DNA of 32,966 nt from Candidatus Saccharibacteria bacterium UBA5152. GTDB taxonomy: Bacteria; Patescibacteriota; Saccharimonadia; Saccharimonadales; UBA4665. A program made the position numbers and the translations under genes. The stretch's first letter is position 1. Every line of letters begins with the position of its first letter. Below, one piece after another: positions 14,726 to 22,906 of the stretch. The notes below the pieces were generated by a model. That model made no database searches, was not told where the DNA came from, and saw only the letters and a program-made list of their open reading frames with translations. The stretch lies in assembly GCA_002413755.1 (NCBI GenBank), contig DHXQ01000008.1, positions 813 to 33,778 on the forward strand. The letters are read 5' to 3'.

Positions 14726-15580
14726 ATGCCTGCAAACAAAAAAGCCACCAATTCTCGCCCGCTGGCGATCAGCTGGACGATCAACACGCTATTCACTATC
14801 GTCGAGCTAATTACGGGCTTCACGATAGGTAGTCTTGCCCTAATCGCCGACGGTATGCGTAATCTGACGGACAGTGTAACCCTGACGATCGCCTATTTCG
14901 CCGAGCGGTTGAGCAAGCGTAAATCAGACGACATGCGGACTTTTGGCTATGGCCGGGTAAAGATCGTGGCTTCGCTACTCAATACCGGTATATTGTTCGC
15001 AGTCGCTATATTTATTTGCTTCCAAGCCGTCAGCCACTTCAATCAACCGCGCAGTATTTCCGGTGCAATTATTGCGCTTGTGGCGGGCGGTGGCGCTATC
15101 GTGAACGGTCTTGCGGCTATGTTACTACACAAACAGCGTCATGACCTTAATATTGGCTCGACATACACTGGATTGAAGTATGGCTCAATAGGTTCGGTGG
15201 GCATATTGATCGCCGGGGTGATCATACTCATCTTCAAATACTATTGGATCGATGACGTTGCCGGGATTGCTGTCGCGTTGATGTTGCTCTTCGCGACATT
15301 CAAACTGACGCGCGACGCTATGCATGTGCTATTAGAGGGCGTACCGACTTCGATTGAAATACGGCAAGTGAAGTCGTCTCTGTTATCACTAAATGGCGTC
15401 AGAGCTTTGGGCGACGTACATGCCTGGACGATTGAGCACGAGAACTATGCGTTTAGTTGCCACTTGGTCATGGATTATTCCGGTCGAACTACGAGCCATG
15501 AGATAGTTACCGAAGCAAAAAATATTTTACATGACACGTACGGCTTCACTCATACGACCATCGAGGTCAGATTAGTCTGA
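14726..15580 (+). CDS. Cation diffusion facilitator (CDF) family protein with lost metal ligands
   Basis: The 284-aa protein has the CDF fold: six hydrophobic segments, the TM2 block ALIADGMRNLTDSVTL, the TFGYGRVK loop, the TM5 GSIGSVGIL block, and a C-terminal cytoplasmic domain (GVRALGDVHAWTIEHENYAFSCHLV). CDF transporters export Zn2+, Co2+ or Fe2+ against protons through two TM2 and two TM5 ligands (usually H/D-x3-D pairs). By eye alignment with ZitB, the TM2 His is Arg and both TM5 ligands are Gly, leaving only the TM2 Asp. The transport site is therefore degenerate. It may move a different ion, act as a partner subunit, or be a sensor. The start follows a leaderless -10. Confidence 0.85.
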   Translation: MPANKKATNSRPLAISWTINTLFTIVELITGFTIGSLALIADGMRNLTDSVTLTIAYFAERLSKRKSDDMRTFGYGRVKIVASLLNTGILFAVAIFICFQAVSHFNQPRSISGAIIALVAGGGAIVNGLAAMLLHKQRHDLNIGSTYTGLKYGSIGSVGILIAGVIILIFKYYWIDDVAGIAVALMLLFATFKLTRDAMHVLLEGVPTSIEIRQVKSSLLSLNGVRALGDVHAWTIEHENYAFSCHLVMDYSGRTTSHEIVTEAKNILHDTYGFTHTTIEVRLV

Positions 15581-15604
15581 TCTGTAATCTGAATTCATAA
15601 CCTC

Positions 15605-15810
15605 ATGTCCACAAACGTCACTATTGACGCCTACATCACTCAGTCCCGACTTTGGTACCCGCGAAGTGTATCTATAGAATGTCGATTCAGGAAGCCATTA
15701 CCCTTATGACGAATGATACCCCCGACAATCTCGAGGGTAAGTTTATCTGGAAGCGCGACCTGCTATTCCTGCGGGCAGCCCAGCAACAGATCGCTCAGAG
15801 ATCTCAATAA
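15605..15810 (+). pseudogene. Possible frameshifted small gene (about 68 aa if joined)
   Basis: Two overlapping frames fill the gap before the first propeller gene. The first (15605-15709) encodes MSTNVTIDAYITQSRLWYPR and 14 more residues. The second (15679-15810) encodes MSIQEAITLMTNDTPDNLEG then KFIWKRDLLFLRAAQQQIA... The sequence reads like one small helical protein interrupted near 15676 by a one-base shift. The second frame alone (43 aa) could also be a real gene, with TATAGA just before its ATG. Family unknown. Confidence 0.4.
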
Positions 15811-15841
15811 TTTCCACCGTGCACTTTCCTCTGTTTTTGTC

Positions 15842-15847
15842 TATACT
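15842..15847 (+). promoter_or_regulatory. -10 box of the first propeller gene
   Basis: TATACT with a 28-nt leader before ATG 15876. The leader resembles that of the second propeller gene (TATACT at 18189-18194, 26-nt leader), with shared AGCAT...CACTATGA blocks, so the promoter was duplicated with the gene. Confidence 0.5.
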
Positions 15848-15875
15848 CTAGAATATAAAGCATGAGCTATGCACT

Positions 15876-18023
15876 ATGACATTTGGTAGATTCAGAAAGT
15901 ACATCAGCAGGATAGACCGTAAGCTACTGGTCGTTATCGGCTTGTTTGTTGTTGTCGGTCTGATTACATTAGCCATCACCAAAGCCGCTCCCCAGTCTAT
16001 CAGCGCTGAGGTAGAGAATGGAATACCGGCAAAAGGCGCAACTTTCGTGACCGATCCATTGGCTTCTAGTGGCAGTGCAGTAGCGTTTGGTTCGGGCACC
16101 GGTAATTCACCATTCCAAAAACTGTCATCGGTCAGGACTCCGCCGGCGCCGTACAACAAACTGATTGGTCCAGGCGTAACTACCGGAAGTCAAAAATTTT
16201 ACCTGGGTTATCAAAACCTCAGCAATCCGTTTAGTTTTGTGGCGGTTGATCCAAAGAATAATTATACAGCCATTACGTATACCTCGCCGCTGGCAACTGA
16301 ATTTACGGCTTCGGGGATGGCAGTAGGCGCCGACAATAATGTGTACATCGGCACCAAATCCACGGTTAATACGCATATTTTCAAGTTCACGACCGCCTCG
16401 CCGAAGCTCGTCGATCTCGGTGCTGTACCAGTTGATATTCGGGCTTCAGTTAAGCAGACATACATCTGGGATCTCACGGCCAGTCCCGTCGATCATCGCC
16501 TGTATGGCTGCACACAACCGTCAGCCGACCTAATCAGTTATGACCCGGCCGCTGCTACGCCACGCATCACTAATCTTGGGACGGTAGATAGTACTAATCA
16601 GTCTGCCCGCTACTGCGTGGCCGACCCGACATACCCCTACATATACGTAGGTACGGGGAGTGTCAATCCAAAGATCGTGGCCTACAATACTCAGACCAAG
16701 CAGATGACTGTCCTGAGTAATGTGACGGGACCAGGCTATGCCAGAGTTTGGCTGGGCAGCGACAACAAAATATACGGCACATATAGTGACGGGGTAGGGC
16801 CAATAACTATCAGTAATGCGGTCGTAACCCCGGTTACGCAAACAACCAGTCTCTCTTCAGTCTACGCATTTAGTAATGGCGACAAGATTGCGCTCAGCCC
16901 GGATAACGCTTCGGTTGTGGTGAGACACCCCGATGGGACCCAAGATACCCGGGCTTACAGCTATGGCGGCTCATTCCCACCCATCTTTCGGCTGGCGCAG
17001 GGTCCGGACAATGCTATCTACGCCGGAACTGTCTTGCCATATTATTTAACCAGGTTTTCGCCCGCCGCGCCCGCCGCAGCCTTAACCAATCTCGGCTACC
17101 TTGGCGGTGGGGAGCCCTATTCTATGGTGGCCTCTGGTGGCAAGCTAGTGATGGGAGCCTATTCGGCTGGCGCTCTACTGCTCAACTATGACCCGGCTCT
17201 ACCGGTTGCGCCGAATCCATACATAAATCCTAAGTGTAGTGCCACGACAAATCTGCCTAACCCACAATGCATACAGAATATTGCCGGCTTGGATAACGCT
17301 CGGCCATCCGGTGACTTACGCCCTAAGCCGCTAATTGCAGCACCCGATGGCAATCTTTATACTGGCTCTGTCGGACACTACGGCCAGACCAATGGCCCGT
17401 TGATTAAGTGGAATCAGTCCAGCAACACCGCCTCAGCCTATTATCCTTTTTCTAATCTTGGTATCTCGTCGCTGGCAGCGGCGCCTAGTTGCCAGGGCAT
17501 AACCACTGCGAATGCCTGCCTAATCGCGGGAACGACAATTGGAGTTGGAGGCGGCGCTACGTCGACCGCCACAACCTCGCCGCTCTTTATTTGGAATACA
17601 TCGACCAACTCTATGGTCAAGCAGTACACGATTCCGGCCGTCACGGGCATCGTCGCCATCTCGTCTCTAGTCTTGAATCCGGCCACTAATTACGTCTACG
17701 GTATTGCAAATAATACTCACGGTAGCTACTTATTTATCTTCAATCCAAGAACCGGCACATTTATCAACGGTGGTACCAAACTGCCGTTCATAATCCCTAA
17801 TTATGACAACCTTGCCATCGGCTCCGACGGTAACATCTGGGGAATCTACGGGACAGGAATATTCAAGATTAATGTTACGACTAACACCGTTCAATCTGTA
17901 GCGACCGCACCTGTGGCAATCACAGCGGGGTTTGCCCTAGTAAAGAACGCGGCGAGCGGCGATAAGCTCTATTTTGGCTCAAATGCAGATCTATATGTCT
18001 ACAAACTCCCGGCCACGCCCTAA
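15876..18023 (+). CDS. Secreted/anchored beta-propeller surface protein A (715 aa)
   Basis: A basic start (FRKYISRIDRK) and a helix (about residues 18-38, LLVVIGLFVVVGLITLAIT) form a signal peptide or membrane anchor. Next is a short CBM-like motif (SAEVENGIPAKGATFVTD, then SSGSAVAFGSG), a pattern seen in carbohydrate-binding modules of secreted proteins. The rest is beta-rich with recurring blade motifs of the form G-x-D-N-x-(V/I)-Y-x-G-T (VGADNNVYIGT, GSDNKIYGT, APDGNLYTGS, GSDGNIWGIY). Paired Cys at about residues 210-248 and 450-464, and in CQGITTANAC, fit disulfides outside the cell. No LPXTG or enzyme motif is visible. A role in host-cell adhesion or glycan binding is inferred. Its paralogue starts 197 bp downstream. 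Confidence 0.75.
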   Translation: MTFGRFRKYISRIDRKLLVVIGLFVVVGLITLAITKAAPQSISAEVENGIPAKGATFVTDPLASSGSAVAFGSGTGNSPFQKLSSVRTPPAPYNKLIGPGVTTGSQKFYLGYQNLSNPFSFVAVDPKNNYTAITYTSPLATEFTASGMAVGADNNVYIGTKSTVNTHIFKFTTASPKLVDLGAVPVDIRASVKQTYIWDLTASPVDHRLYGCTQPSADLISYDPAAATPRITNLGTVDSTNQSARYCVADPTYPYIYVGTGSVNPKIVAYNTQTKQMTVLSNVTGPGYARVWLGSDNKIYGTYSDGVGPITISNAVVTPVTQTTSLSSVYAFSNGDKIALSPDNASVVVRHPDGTQDTRAYSYGGSFPPIFRLAQGPDNAIYAGTVLPYYLTRFSPAAPAAALTNLGYLGGGEPYSMVASGGKLVMGAYSAGALLLNYDPALPVAPNPYINPKCSATTNLPNPQCIQNIAGLDNARPSGDLRPKPLIAAPDGNLYTGSVGHYGQTNGPLIKWNQSSNTASAYYPFSNLGISSLAAAPSCQGITTANACLIAGTTIGVGGGATSTATTSPLFIWNTSTNSMVKQYTIPAVTGIVAISSLVLNPATNYVYGIANNTHGSYLFIFNPRTGTFINGGTKLPFIIPNYDNLAIGSDGNIWGIYGTGIFKINVTTNTVQSVATAPVAITAGFALVKNAASGDKLYFGSNADLYVYKLPATP

Positions 18024-18220
18024 CGACTCCTAGACGAAGCTGGCGTTGTGGCATCTCTCGGCGATGAATTCACCTACAAATCATATACCGCCGCCGTCAC
18101 CACTAGCTCATTTTAGTCGGTTGAAGCTCGCCCCGCCCATCGCTACCAATACCGAGGCCTCCCCAATGTACTTTCACTTACATAAGCGTATACTCAAAAA
18201 TAGAGCATTAGCATTACACT
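18024..18220. other. Gap between tandem propeller genes
   Basis: 197 bp with no supported gene. It contains the second copy of the propeller promoter (TATACT 18189-18194). A 61-codon frame from 18046 has poor composition and runs through the promoter, so I do not call it. Confidence 0.5.
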
Positions 18221-20362
18221 ATGAAATTTGATAGGTTGAGAAAGTACATCAGCAAGGTAGACCGTAAGTTACTGATCGTTATCGGTCTGTTTGTCGTTGC
18301 CGGTCTGATTACATTAGCCATCACCAAAGCCGCTCCCCAGTCAATCGGCGCTGAGGCAGAGAACGGCACGTTAGCCAAAGGCGCGACTTATGTAACTGAT
18401 TCATCGGCCTCTGGTGGCAGCGCAATAGCGTTTGGGTCTGGCAGCTCCGGCTCCGGTACGTTCCAGAAACTGTCATCAGTCAGAACCCCGCCGGCACCTT
18501 ATTCTAAGCTCATCGGCCCTGGCGCCACTGCCGGAAGTCAGAAGTTTTACCTAGGCTACCAGAATCTCAACTATCCGTTTGCTCTTGTCGCGGTCGATCC
18601 AAAGAATAATTATACAGCCACGACGTATATCTCTCCGGTGACAACAGAATTTACGGCCTCTGAGATGGCAGTAGGCGCCGACAATAATGTGTATATCGGC
18701 ACCAAATCAACCGTTAATGCGCATATTTTCAAATTCACTGCTGCCTCCCCCAAGTTAATTGATCTCGGAGCAGTGCCAGTTGATCTACGGAATTCTACCA
18801 AACAGACATACATCTGGAACTTTGTGGCCAGTCCGGTCGATCAGCGCCTGTATGGCTGCACCTATCCATCAGCGGACTTAGTCAGTTATGGCCCGTCGGA
18901 CCCTATCCCGCATATTAGCAATCTTGGGACGGTAGACAGCACTAACCAATATGCCCGTTACTGTGCGGCCGACCCGACATACCCCTACATATATGTAGGC
19001 ACGGGGAGTGTCAATCCAAAGATCATTGCCTACAATATCCAGACCAAGATAGTAACCGTGCTACATAGCTTGACAGGATCAAGCTTTGGGAATGTCTGGC
19101 TCGGGAGCGACAACAAAATATATGGTACAAACGGAACGCAAAAATTTAATCTAAGCAATGGAGTAGCGAAACCAGTTACGCAAGTCGTTACTCCAGCCTC
19201 GGCCTACGCCTTTAGCAATGGCGACAAGATCGCCCTCAGCTCTGACAACGCTTCGGTGGTCGTGAAACATCCAGATGGTACCCAAGATACCCAACCCTAT
19301 ACCTACGGCGGGTCATTCCCGAGCATCTTTCGGCTGGCCCAAGGCCCCGGCAATGATATCTACGCTGGCACCGTCTTACCATTTTACTTAACCAAGTTCT
19401 CGCCCACTGCGCCGTCAGCCGGGTTGGCCAATCTCGGCTTCCTGGGCAACGGCGAGCCCTACGCCATGCTTGCCACCGGCGGTAAGCTGGCAATTGGAGC
19501 CTATGCAGCAGGTGCCCCACTGCTCACCTACGACCCATCACTGCCGGTTGTCCCGAATCCGTACATAAACCCTTCATGTAACACCGCCGTAAATCCACCT
19601 AATCCACAATGTATACGGGATATTACCAGCCTCGACCCGGCGCGGGGACCCGATGATTTACGCCCTCAGCCGCTCATTACCGGGCTCGACGGCAACCTCT
19701 ACACTGGATCTATCGGGCACTATGGGCAGACCAATGGTCCACTCATCAAATGGAACCAGCAGGGCAACACCGCATCGGCCTATTACCCCTTCCCTAATCT
19801 TGGCATCGCGTCCCTGGCGGCGGCGCCTGTCTGCCAAGGAATAACCACTGCGAATGCCTGCCTGGTCGCGGGAACGACCACGGCCGTTGGAGGCGGCGCC
19901 ACGTCCACTGCAACGACGTCGCCGCTGCTCATCTGGAGCACCACGACAAACAGCACGGTCAAACAGTTCGCGATTCCGTCCGTCGCTAATATCAGCTCCA
20001 TCACAGACCTGATCCTGAACCCAGCTAATAATTACGTCTACGGTATCGCCAATAATCCTACTGGCAGCTACTTATTTATCTTCAATCCAAAGACCGGCAC
20101 TTTCGTAAACGGCGGCACCAAACTACCCTTCTCCGGGCCGATCTACAACAGCGTCGCCATCGGTTCCGACGGAAATATCTGGGGAATCTACTCCAGCGGA
20201 ATATTCAAGATCGACGTCACAACGAACGTAGGCCAATCGGTGGCAACCGCACCCCGACCTATCACCGTTGGATTTGCCCTCGTCAAGGGCAGCACGGGCG
20301 ACAAAATATACTATGGCTCGCAGGCCGATTTATACGTTTACAACATCCCGCCGAAGCCCTAA
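18221..20362 (+). CDS. Secreted/anchored beta-propeller surface protein B (713 aa), paralogue of A
   Basis: The order of parts is the same as in protein A: anchor helix, CBM-like motif in a better preserved form (GAEAENGTLAKGATYVTD, then SGGSAIAFGSG), and propeller blades with the same GADNNVYIGT, GSDNKIYGT, LDGNLYTGS and GSDGNIWGIY motifs. Most residues, including the Cys pairs, are shared with A along the full length, so this is a tandem duplication that has since diverged. Differences cluster in blade loops, for example around residues 290-315 (LHSLTGSSFGNVW) and in the Cys-flanked loop near 470. Such loops are where ligand specificity would change. It is followed 36 bp later by folP with its own promoter. 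Confidence 0.75.
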   Translation: MKFDRLRKYISKVDRKLLIVIGLFVVAGLITLAITKAAPQSIGAEAENGTLAKGATYVTDSSASGGSAIAFGSGSSGSGTFQKLSSVRTPPAPYSKLIGPGATAGSQKFYLGYQNLNYPFALVAVDPKNNYTATTYISPVTTEFTASEMAVGADNNVYIGTKSTVNAHIFKFTAASPKLIDLGAVPVDLRNSTKQTYIWNFVASPVDQRLYGCTYPSADLVSYGPSDPIPHISNLGTVDSTNQYARYCAADPTYPYIYVGTGSVNPKIIAYNIQTKIVTVLHSLTGSSFGNVWLGSDNKIYGTNGTQKFNLSNGVAKPVTQVVTPASAYAFSNGDKIALSSDNASVVVKHPDGTQDTQPYTYGGSFPSIFRLAQGPGNDIYAGTVLPFYLTKFSPTAPSAGLANLGFLGNGEPYAMLATGGKLAIGAYAAGAPLLTYDPSLPVVPNPYINPSCNTAVNPPNPQCIRDITSLDPARGPDDLRPQPLITGLDGNLYTGSIGHYGQTNGPLIKWNQQGNTASAYYPFPNLGIASLAAAPVCQGITTANACLVAGTTTAVGGGATSTATTSPLLIWSTTTNSTVKQFAIPSVANISSITDLILNPANNYVYGIANNPTGSYLFIFNPKTGTFVNGGTKLPFSGPIYNSVAIGSDGNIWGIYSSGIFKIDVTTNVGQSVATAPRPITVGFALVKGSTGDKIYYGSQADLYVYNIPPKP

Positions 20363-20386
20363 CGACTTAGATCTTTTAATTACTGC

Positions 20387-20392
20387 TATGAT
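20387..20392 (+). promoter_or_regulatory. -10 box giving a leaderless folP transcript
   Basis: TATGAT ends exactly six bases before ATG 20399, so the transcript should start at the start codon. There is no Shine-Dalgarno sequence. Confidence 0.55.
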
Positions 20393-20398
20393 AAATCA

Positions 20399-21142
20399 AT
20401 GGTAGAACTCGTCGGTATTCTCAACATTACACCGGACAGCTTCAGTGACGGCGGGCAGTACTTTGACACGGCGGCGGCGCTGGCCCATGCCGCTCAAATG
20501 ATCGACGATGTCGCCTTTATCGATGTCGGTGCCGAGTCGACTCGCCCCGGGGCGGTAGCTTTAACCGACGATGAGGAGTGGCAGCGGCTGGAGCCGATCC
20601 TGACAGTTTTAATTCCAAAATATCCGGGCAGGATTTCCCTCGACAGCTATCACCCCGCAACTATCCGGCGCGCCTTCCAGATTGGCCCAGTCATTGTCAA
20701 CGATATCACCGCTTTCAACAATCCGGAGATGGTGCGGGCCGTCGAGGATTTGCAGCCGACGGTTATCATCAGCCACCACCCCCGCATGGGCATCCAGGAG
20801 GCCCACCGTTTGCAGCCCGTCTCCACCGTGGAACAGGTCAGAGATGATCTGTTGACCAAAGTTCAGCTGCTGATGAGCAGGGGACTGCGACGCGACCAAA
20901 TCATCCTGGACCCGGGCATCGGCTTTGGCAAAACGATGGCGCTCAACGAACAACTGCTGACCTTCGCCGCGCTAGTGCCGGACTTTGACGTCATGATCGG
21001 CTATTCCCGCAAACGCTTCCTCGGCGACCATCGCATGGATCTGGAGCCTAATCTGGCAGCAGGCAAAATCGCCGCCGGTAGTGGTGCCAGATACCTGCGG
21101 GTCCACGATGTCGCCGGCCACAAGCATGACCTGGCAGTGTGA
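20399..21142 (+). CDS. folP: Dihydropteroate synthase
   Basis: The 247-aa TIM-barrel protein has the DHPS signatures in order: GILNITPDSFSDGG (residues 6-19), DVGAESTRPGA (about 42-52), ISLDSY, VNDITAF, ILDPGIGFGKT (about 168-178), GYSRKRFLG and a C-terminal RVHDVAGH. DHPS condenses p-aminobenzoate with hydroxymethyl-dihydropterin pyrophosphate in folate synthesis and is the sulfonamide target. It is slightly shorter than the usual 260-280 aa. No folB, folK, folC or folA lies in the window, so the gene is isolated and may use salvaged or host-derived precursors. It is preceded by a leaderless promoter. Confidence 0.93.
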   Translation: MVELVGILNITPDSFSDGGQYFDTAAALAHAAQMIDDVAFIDVGAESTRPGAVALTDDEEWQRLEPILTVLIPKYPGRISLDSYHPATIRRAFQIGPVIVNDITAFNNPEMVRAVEDLQPTVIISHHPRMGIQEAHRLQPVSTVEQVRDDLLTKVQLLMSRGLRRDQIILDPGIGFGKTMALNEQLLTFAALVPDFDVMIGYSRKRFLGDHRMDLEPNLAAGKIAAGSGARYLRVHDVAGHKHDLAV

Positions 21143-21433
21143 CCCAATAGTAGACAAATAACAGATTGCTAACAATTACGCATATTCATTGTGAGATAAG
21201 CTACTGACACCTGTGCTCAGGAGATTAAAATAGCTATCCATCGACCTGTGCGGCATACGCCCCAGGCCGAGAACCTTGGCAAGCAGACAGAGAAATTGAG
21301 TAGATAACGATATACGTGGTGAGCGACAAGATATATAAAACAGTTATAGTCTTTTCGCTCAGCAAGTGTGTCAAGAGTACACACATATTCGCTTCAATAG
21401 CGAAACCGGCTGACAAAACAGAAGGGTTCCACC
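21143..21433. other. Non-coding stretch with a long imperfect hairpin (21321-21360)
   Basis: 290 bp of low-GC DNA without a supported gene. GAGCGA-C-AAGA-TATA (21321-21335) pairs with TATA-G-TCTT-T-TCGCTC (21345-21360), 14 pairs with one mismatch and one bulge. No terminal T-run follows, so the role is unclear. It precedes the GC-rich orphan gene. Confidence 0.4.
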
Positions 21434-22009
21434 ATGACGACCCAGCACTCCGCAGCCAAGAGCTCAACGCGCCCGGACATCAAAGTCCCCGTGCCGTTCA
21501 GCTCAGGCACGCTGACGCTCAAGGTGTACTTCGCCGGCGGCTTCAGCGAGCTCAGTGGTCGAGCCCGGGACACCATCCTCGGCTCCGCTACGACCGCCCT
21601 GCTGCAGTTCCCGACCCTGCTCCACCAGAGCACCACCGGCGACAGCCAGCACAGCGATCAGTCCCGCGGCTACGGCACCGACCCCGCCCAGGGCGAGCGC
21701 CAGCAGGACAGCGAGACCCGCGAGGCACGCACCACCATCTCGAACGAATACGGCCAGATCACGGTCGAGCTCGTGCTCGAGAACGCAACGGTTCGTGTCC
21801 CCGAGCAGATCATCAGGGCGCTCAACGGCACCACCGCAAGCGCAGTCCTGAACTACGCCACAGCCGCCATCACCGGCACTCCCGCGGTCGACGACGCGTT
21901 CATGCAGCTCGTCCGTGGTTGGAACAAGGCCGAAGAGGCACGGACCGGCGAGATGCTGATGGACGCTGGCTCTTCGCTGGTGGGCACTGGCACGCACAGC
22001 TCACGCTGA
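21434..22009 (+). CDS. GC-rich orphan protein (191 aa), probable recent transfer
   Basis: The frame from ATG 21434 (MTTQHSAAKSSTRPDIKVPV) has almost only G or C in third codon positions, in sharp contrast to the flanking genes. That composition is typical of high-GC Actinobacteria. The product has a disordered N-terminus, a beta-like segment (SGTLTLKVYFAGGFSEL), a very hydrophilic Gln/Asp/Arg-rich middle (about residues 72-105) and a helical C-terminal half (ARTTISNEYGQITVELVLEN...). No signal peptide or known domain is recognised. Because the DNA is so GC-rich, frames are open on both strands; I choose this one for its codon-position bias and GAAGGG upstream. Function unknown. Confidence 0.55.
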   Translation: MTTQHSAAKSSTRPDIKVPVPFSSGTLTLKVYFAGGFSELSGRARDTILGSATTALLQFPTLLHQSTTGDSQHSDQSRGYGTDPAQGERQQDSETREARTTISNEYGQITVELVLENATVRVPEQIIRALNGTTASAVLNYATAAITGTPAVDDAFMQLVRGWNKAEEARTGEMLMDAGSSLVGTGTHSSR

Positions 22010-22213
22010 CCTCGGTCGCGTGACGCGGTGACACTGCTGGTACGCCAATACTGAAGAACCCTCGGCGTAGCAGCGAAACACCAACACGGTAGTGGCAGGC
22101 AGCGAGCCAGAGAAGACTCACGCCTACCCGGTGTGTACCCCTTCCTCTTCCTCGTCTGCTTGCCATTACCGCCCCCAAGGCGGCATTTGGCTATTATCTG
22201 TTATGATATTGAC

Positions 22214-22303
22214 ATGAAAATTAAGATAGTATTATTCGATGCGGCTGGCGTCCTCGTTTTGCCGTTAATACGGCTCGTCAGTATGACTACATGTCATAGA
22301 TGA
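22214..22303 (+). pseudogene. Truncated HAD-superfamily hydrolase remnant
   Basis: TATGAT at 22202-22207 lies six bases before ATG 22214, the same leaderless arrangement as folP. The 29-codon frame begins MKIKIVLFDAAGVLVLP, which is HAD motif I (normally FDxDGVL) with the second Asp changed to Ala. It then stops after SMTTCHR. A full HAD protein would need about 180 more residues, which are absent. The promoter and first codons survive while the body was lost, probably when the GC-rich patch or the repeat arrived. Confidence 0.6.
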
Positions 22304-22332
22304 GGAATGGCGATATCGACGCCGGAGTTCAG

Positions 22333-22379
22333 AGACTCGGTTTTTTGTACCCACAATGTGGCCACAAAAAACCGAGTCT
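22333..22379. repeat. Perfect 16-bp inverted repeat with 15-nt loop
   Basis: AGACTCGGTTTTTTGT (22333-22348) is the exact reverse complement of ACAAAAAACCGAGTCT (22364-22379). The loop has its own near-palindrome (CCACA-A-TGTGG). Plus-strand CCG-g-AGT...ACTCGG-TTTTTT (22322-22346) could also work as a terminator using the left arm. The structure has T-tracts inside the arms, unlike a normal bidirectional terminator, and could be a MITE-like or insertion scar. Confidence 0.6.
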
Positions 22380-22406
22380 GCCGAGATGGCTTGCCAAAAC
22401 AGACGC

Positions 22407-22817
22407 TTAGTGGTGAGTTTTCTCGACCAGCCGCCGGAGTTCGGCGATTGCCTCGAGCTGTTTTTTGTTCTGCTGCATCAGCTGCTCAATCTCTTCCTTG
22501 GCGGCGATGTCGGTGTTGAGGTCGCGCCGGGCCTGGGCGGCGGCAATGCCATCCATCCGCTTGGCGGCGATCAGCAGAATCGCGCCCTGTAGCGCGGCCA
22601 GCATCGACAAAAACAGGTTGAGCAGGATATACGGATAATTATCCCAGTGGTGGAAGCTAGGGTCAGTATTCATGAGAGCCCAACCGGCCATGAAGGCAAT
22701 AAACAGCGTCACGAAGGTCCAGCTGCCCATAATGTTGCGTAGCCGGTCGGCCGCCCGTTCGCCCACGGTCAGCGATTGTTTATTTTGTTTGTGCCAGTTT
22801 ACTAAGATGCGCATCAT
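22407..22817 (-). CDS. DUF1003 family membrane protein
   Basis: About 136 aa from ATG 22817 (or 22814). It shows the DUF1003 pattern: an N-terminal WHKQN...TVGERAADRLRNIMGSWTF, a first helix (TFVTLFIAFMAGWALM), a WDNYPYILLNLFLSMLAALQGAILLIA second helix, then a charged coiled coil (RRDLNTDIAAKEEIEQLMQQ...). Family members are two-helix membrane proteins of unknown function. The frame stays open to 22880, but those codons pass through an intrinsic terminator (22853-22877), so a downstream start is required. TACAAT lies nine bases before ATG 22817 and GGGGAG lies just upstream, too close for a standard Shine-Dalgarno sequence. Confidence 0.8.
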   Translation of the reverse strand: MMRILVNWHKQNKQSLTVGERAADRLRNIMGSWTFVTLFIAFMAGWALMNTDPSFHHWDNYPYILLNLFLSMLAALQGAILLIAAKRMDGIAAAQARRDLNTDIAAKEEIEQLMQQNKKQLEAIAELRRLVEKTHH

Positions 22818-22852
22818 GCTCCCCATATTGTAAGGCATAAGCGGAAATATAG

Positions 22853-22877
22853 AAAAAGGCCCGGCGGATACCGGGCC
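22853..22877 (-). terminator. Strong intrinsic terminator after the 35-aa gene
   Basis: On the minus strand GGCCCGG and CCGGGCC form a perfect seven-pair GC stem with a six-base loop, followed by TTTTT. It ends the transcript of the small gene at 22907-23014 and insulates the DUF1003 gene. Confidence 0.85.
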
Positions 22878-22906
22878 CATATGTCATGTGCGTGTGGATG
22901 TGCGAT

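Larger units (their letters stand above)
22010..22406. other. Decayed intergenic region
   Basis: 397 bp between the GC-rich orphan and the DUF1003 gene. It holds a weak hairpin (CCGCC/GGCGG at 22169-22183), a truncated HAD-phosphatase start (22214-22303) and a large inverted repeat (22333-22379). No intact gene is supported. Confidence 0.6.

Noticed and set aside
21316..22178. Several long frames on both strands around the GC-rich orphan (including 21503-21997 minus)
   Set aside because: High GC removes stop codons from all frames; only the 21434 frame shows the expected GC-rich third positions and a sensible protein.
21158..22201. ATAACAGAT / ATCTGTTAT inverted pair flanking the GC-rich patch
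   Set aside because: Only nine bases match, no flanking target duplication is seen, and chance is likely in AT-rich DNA.
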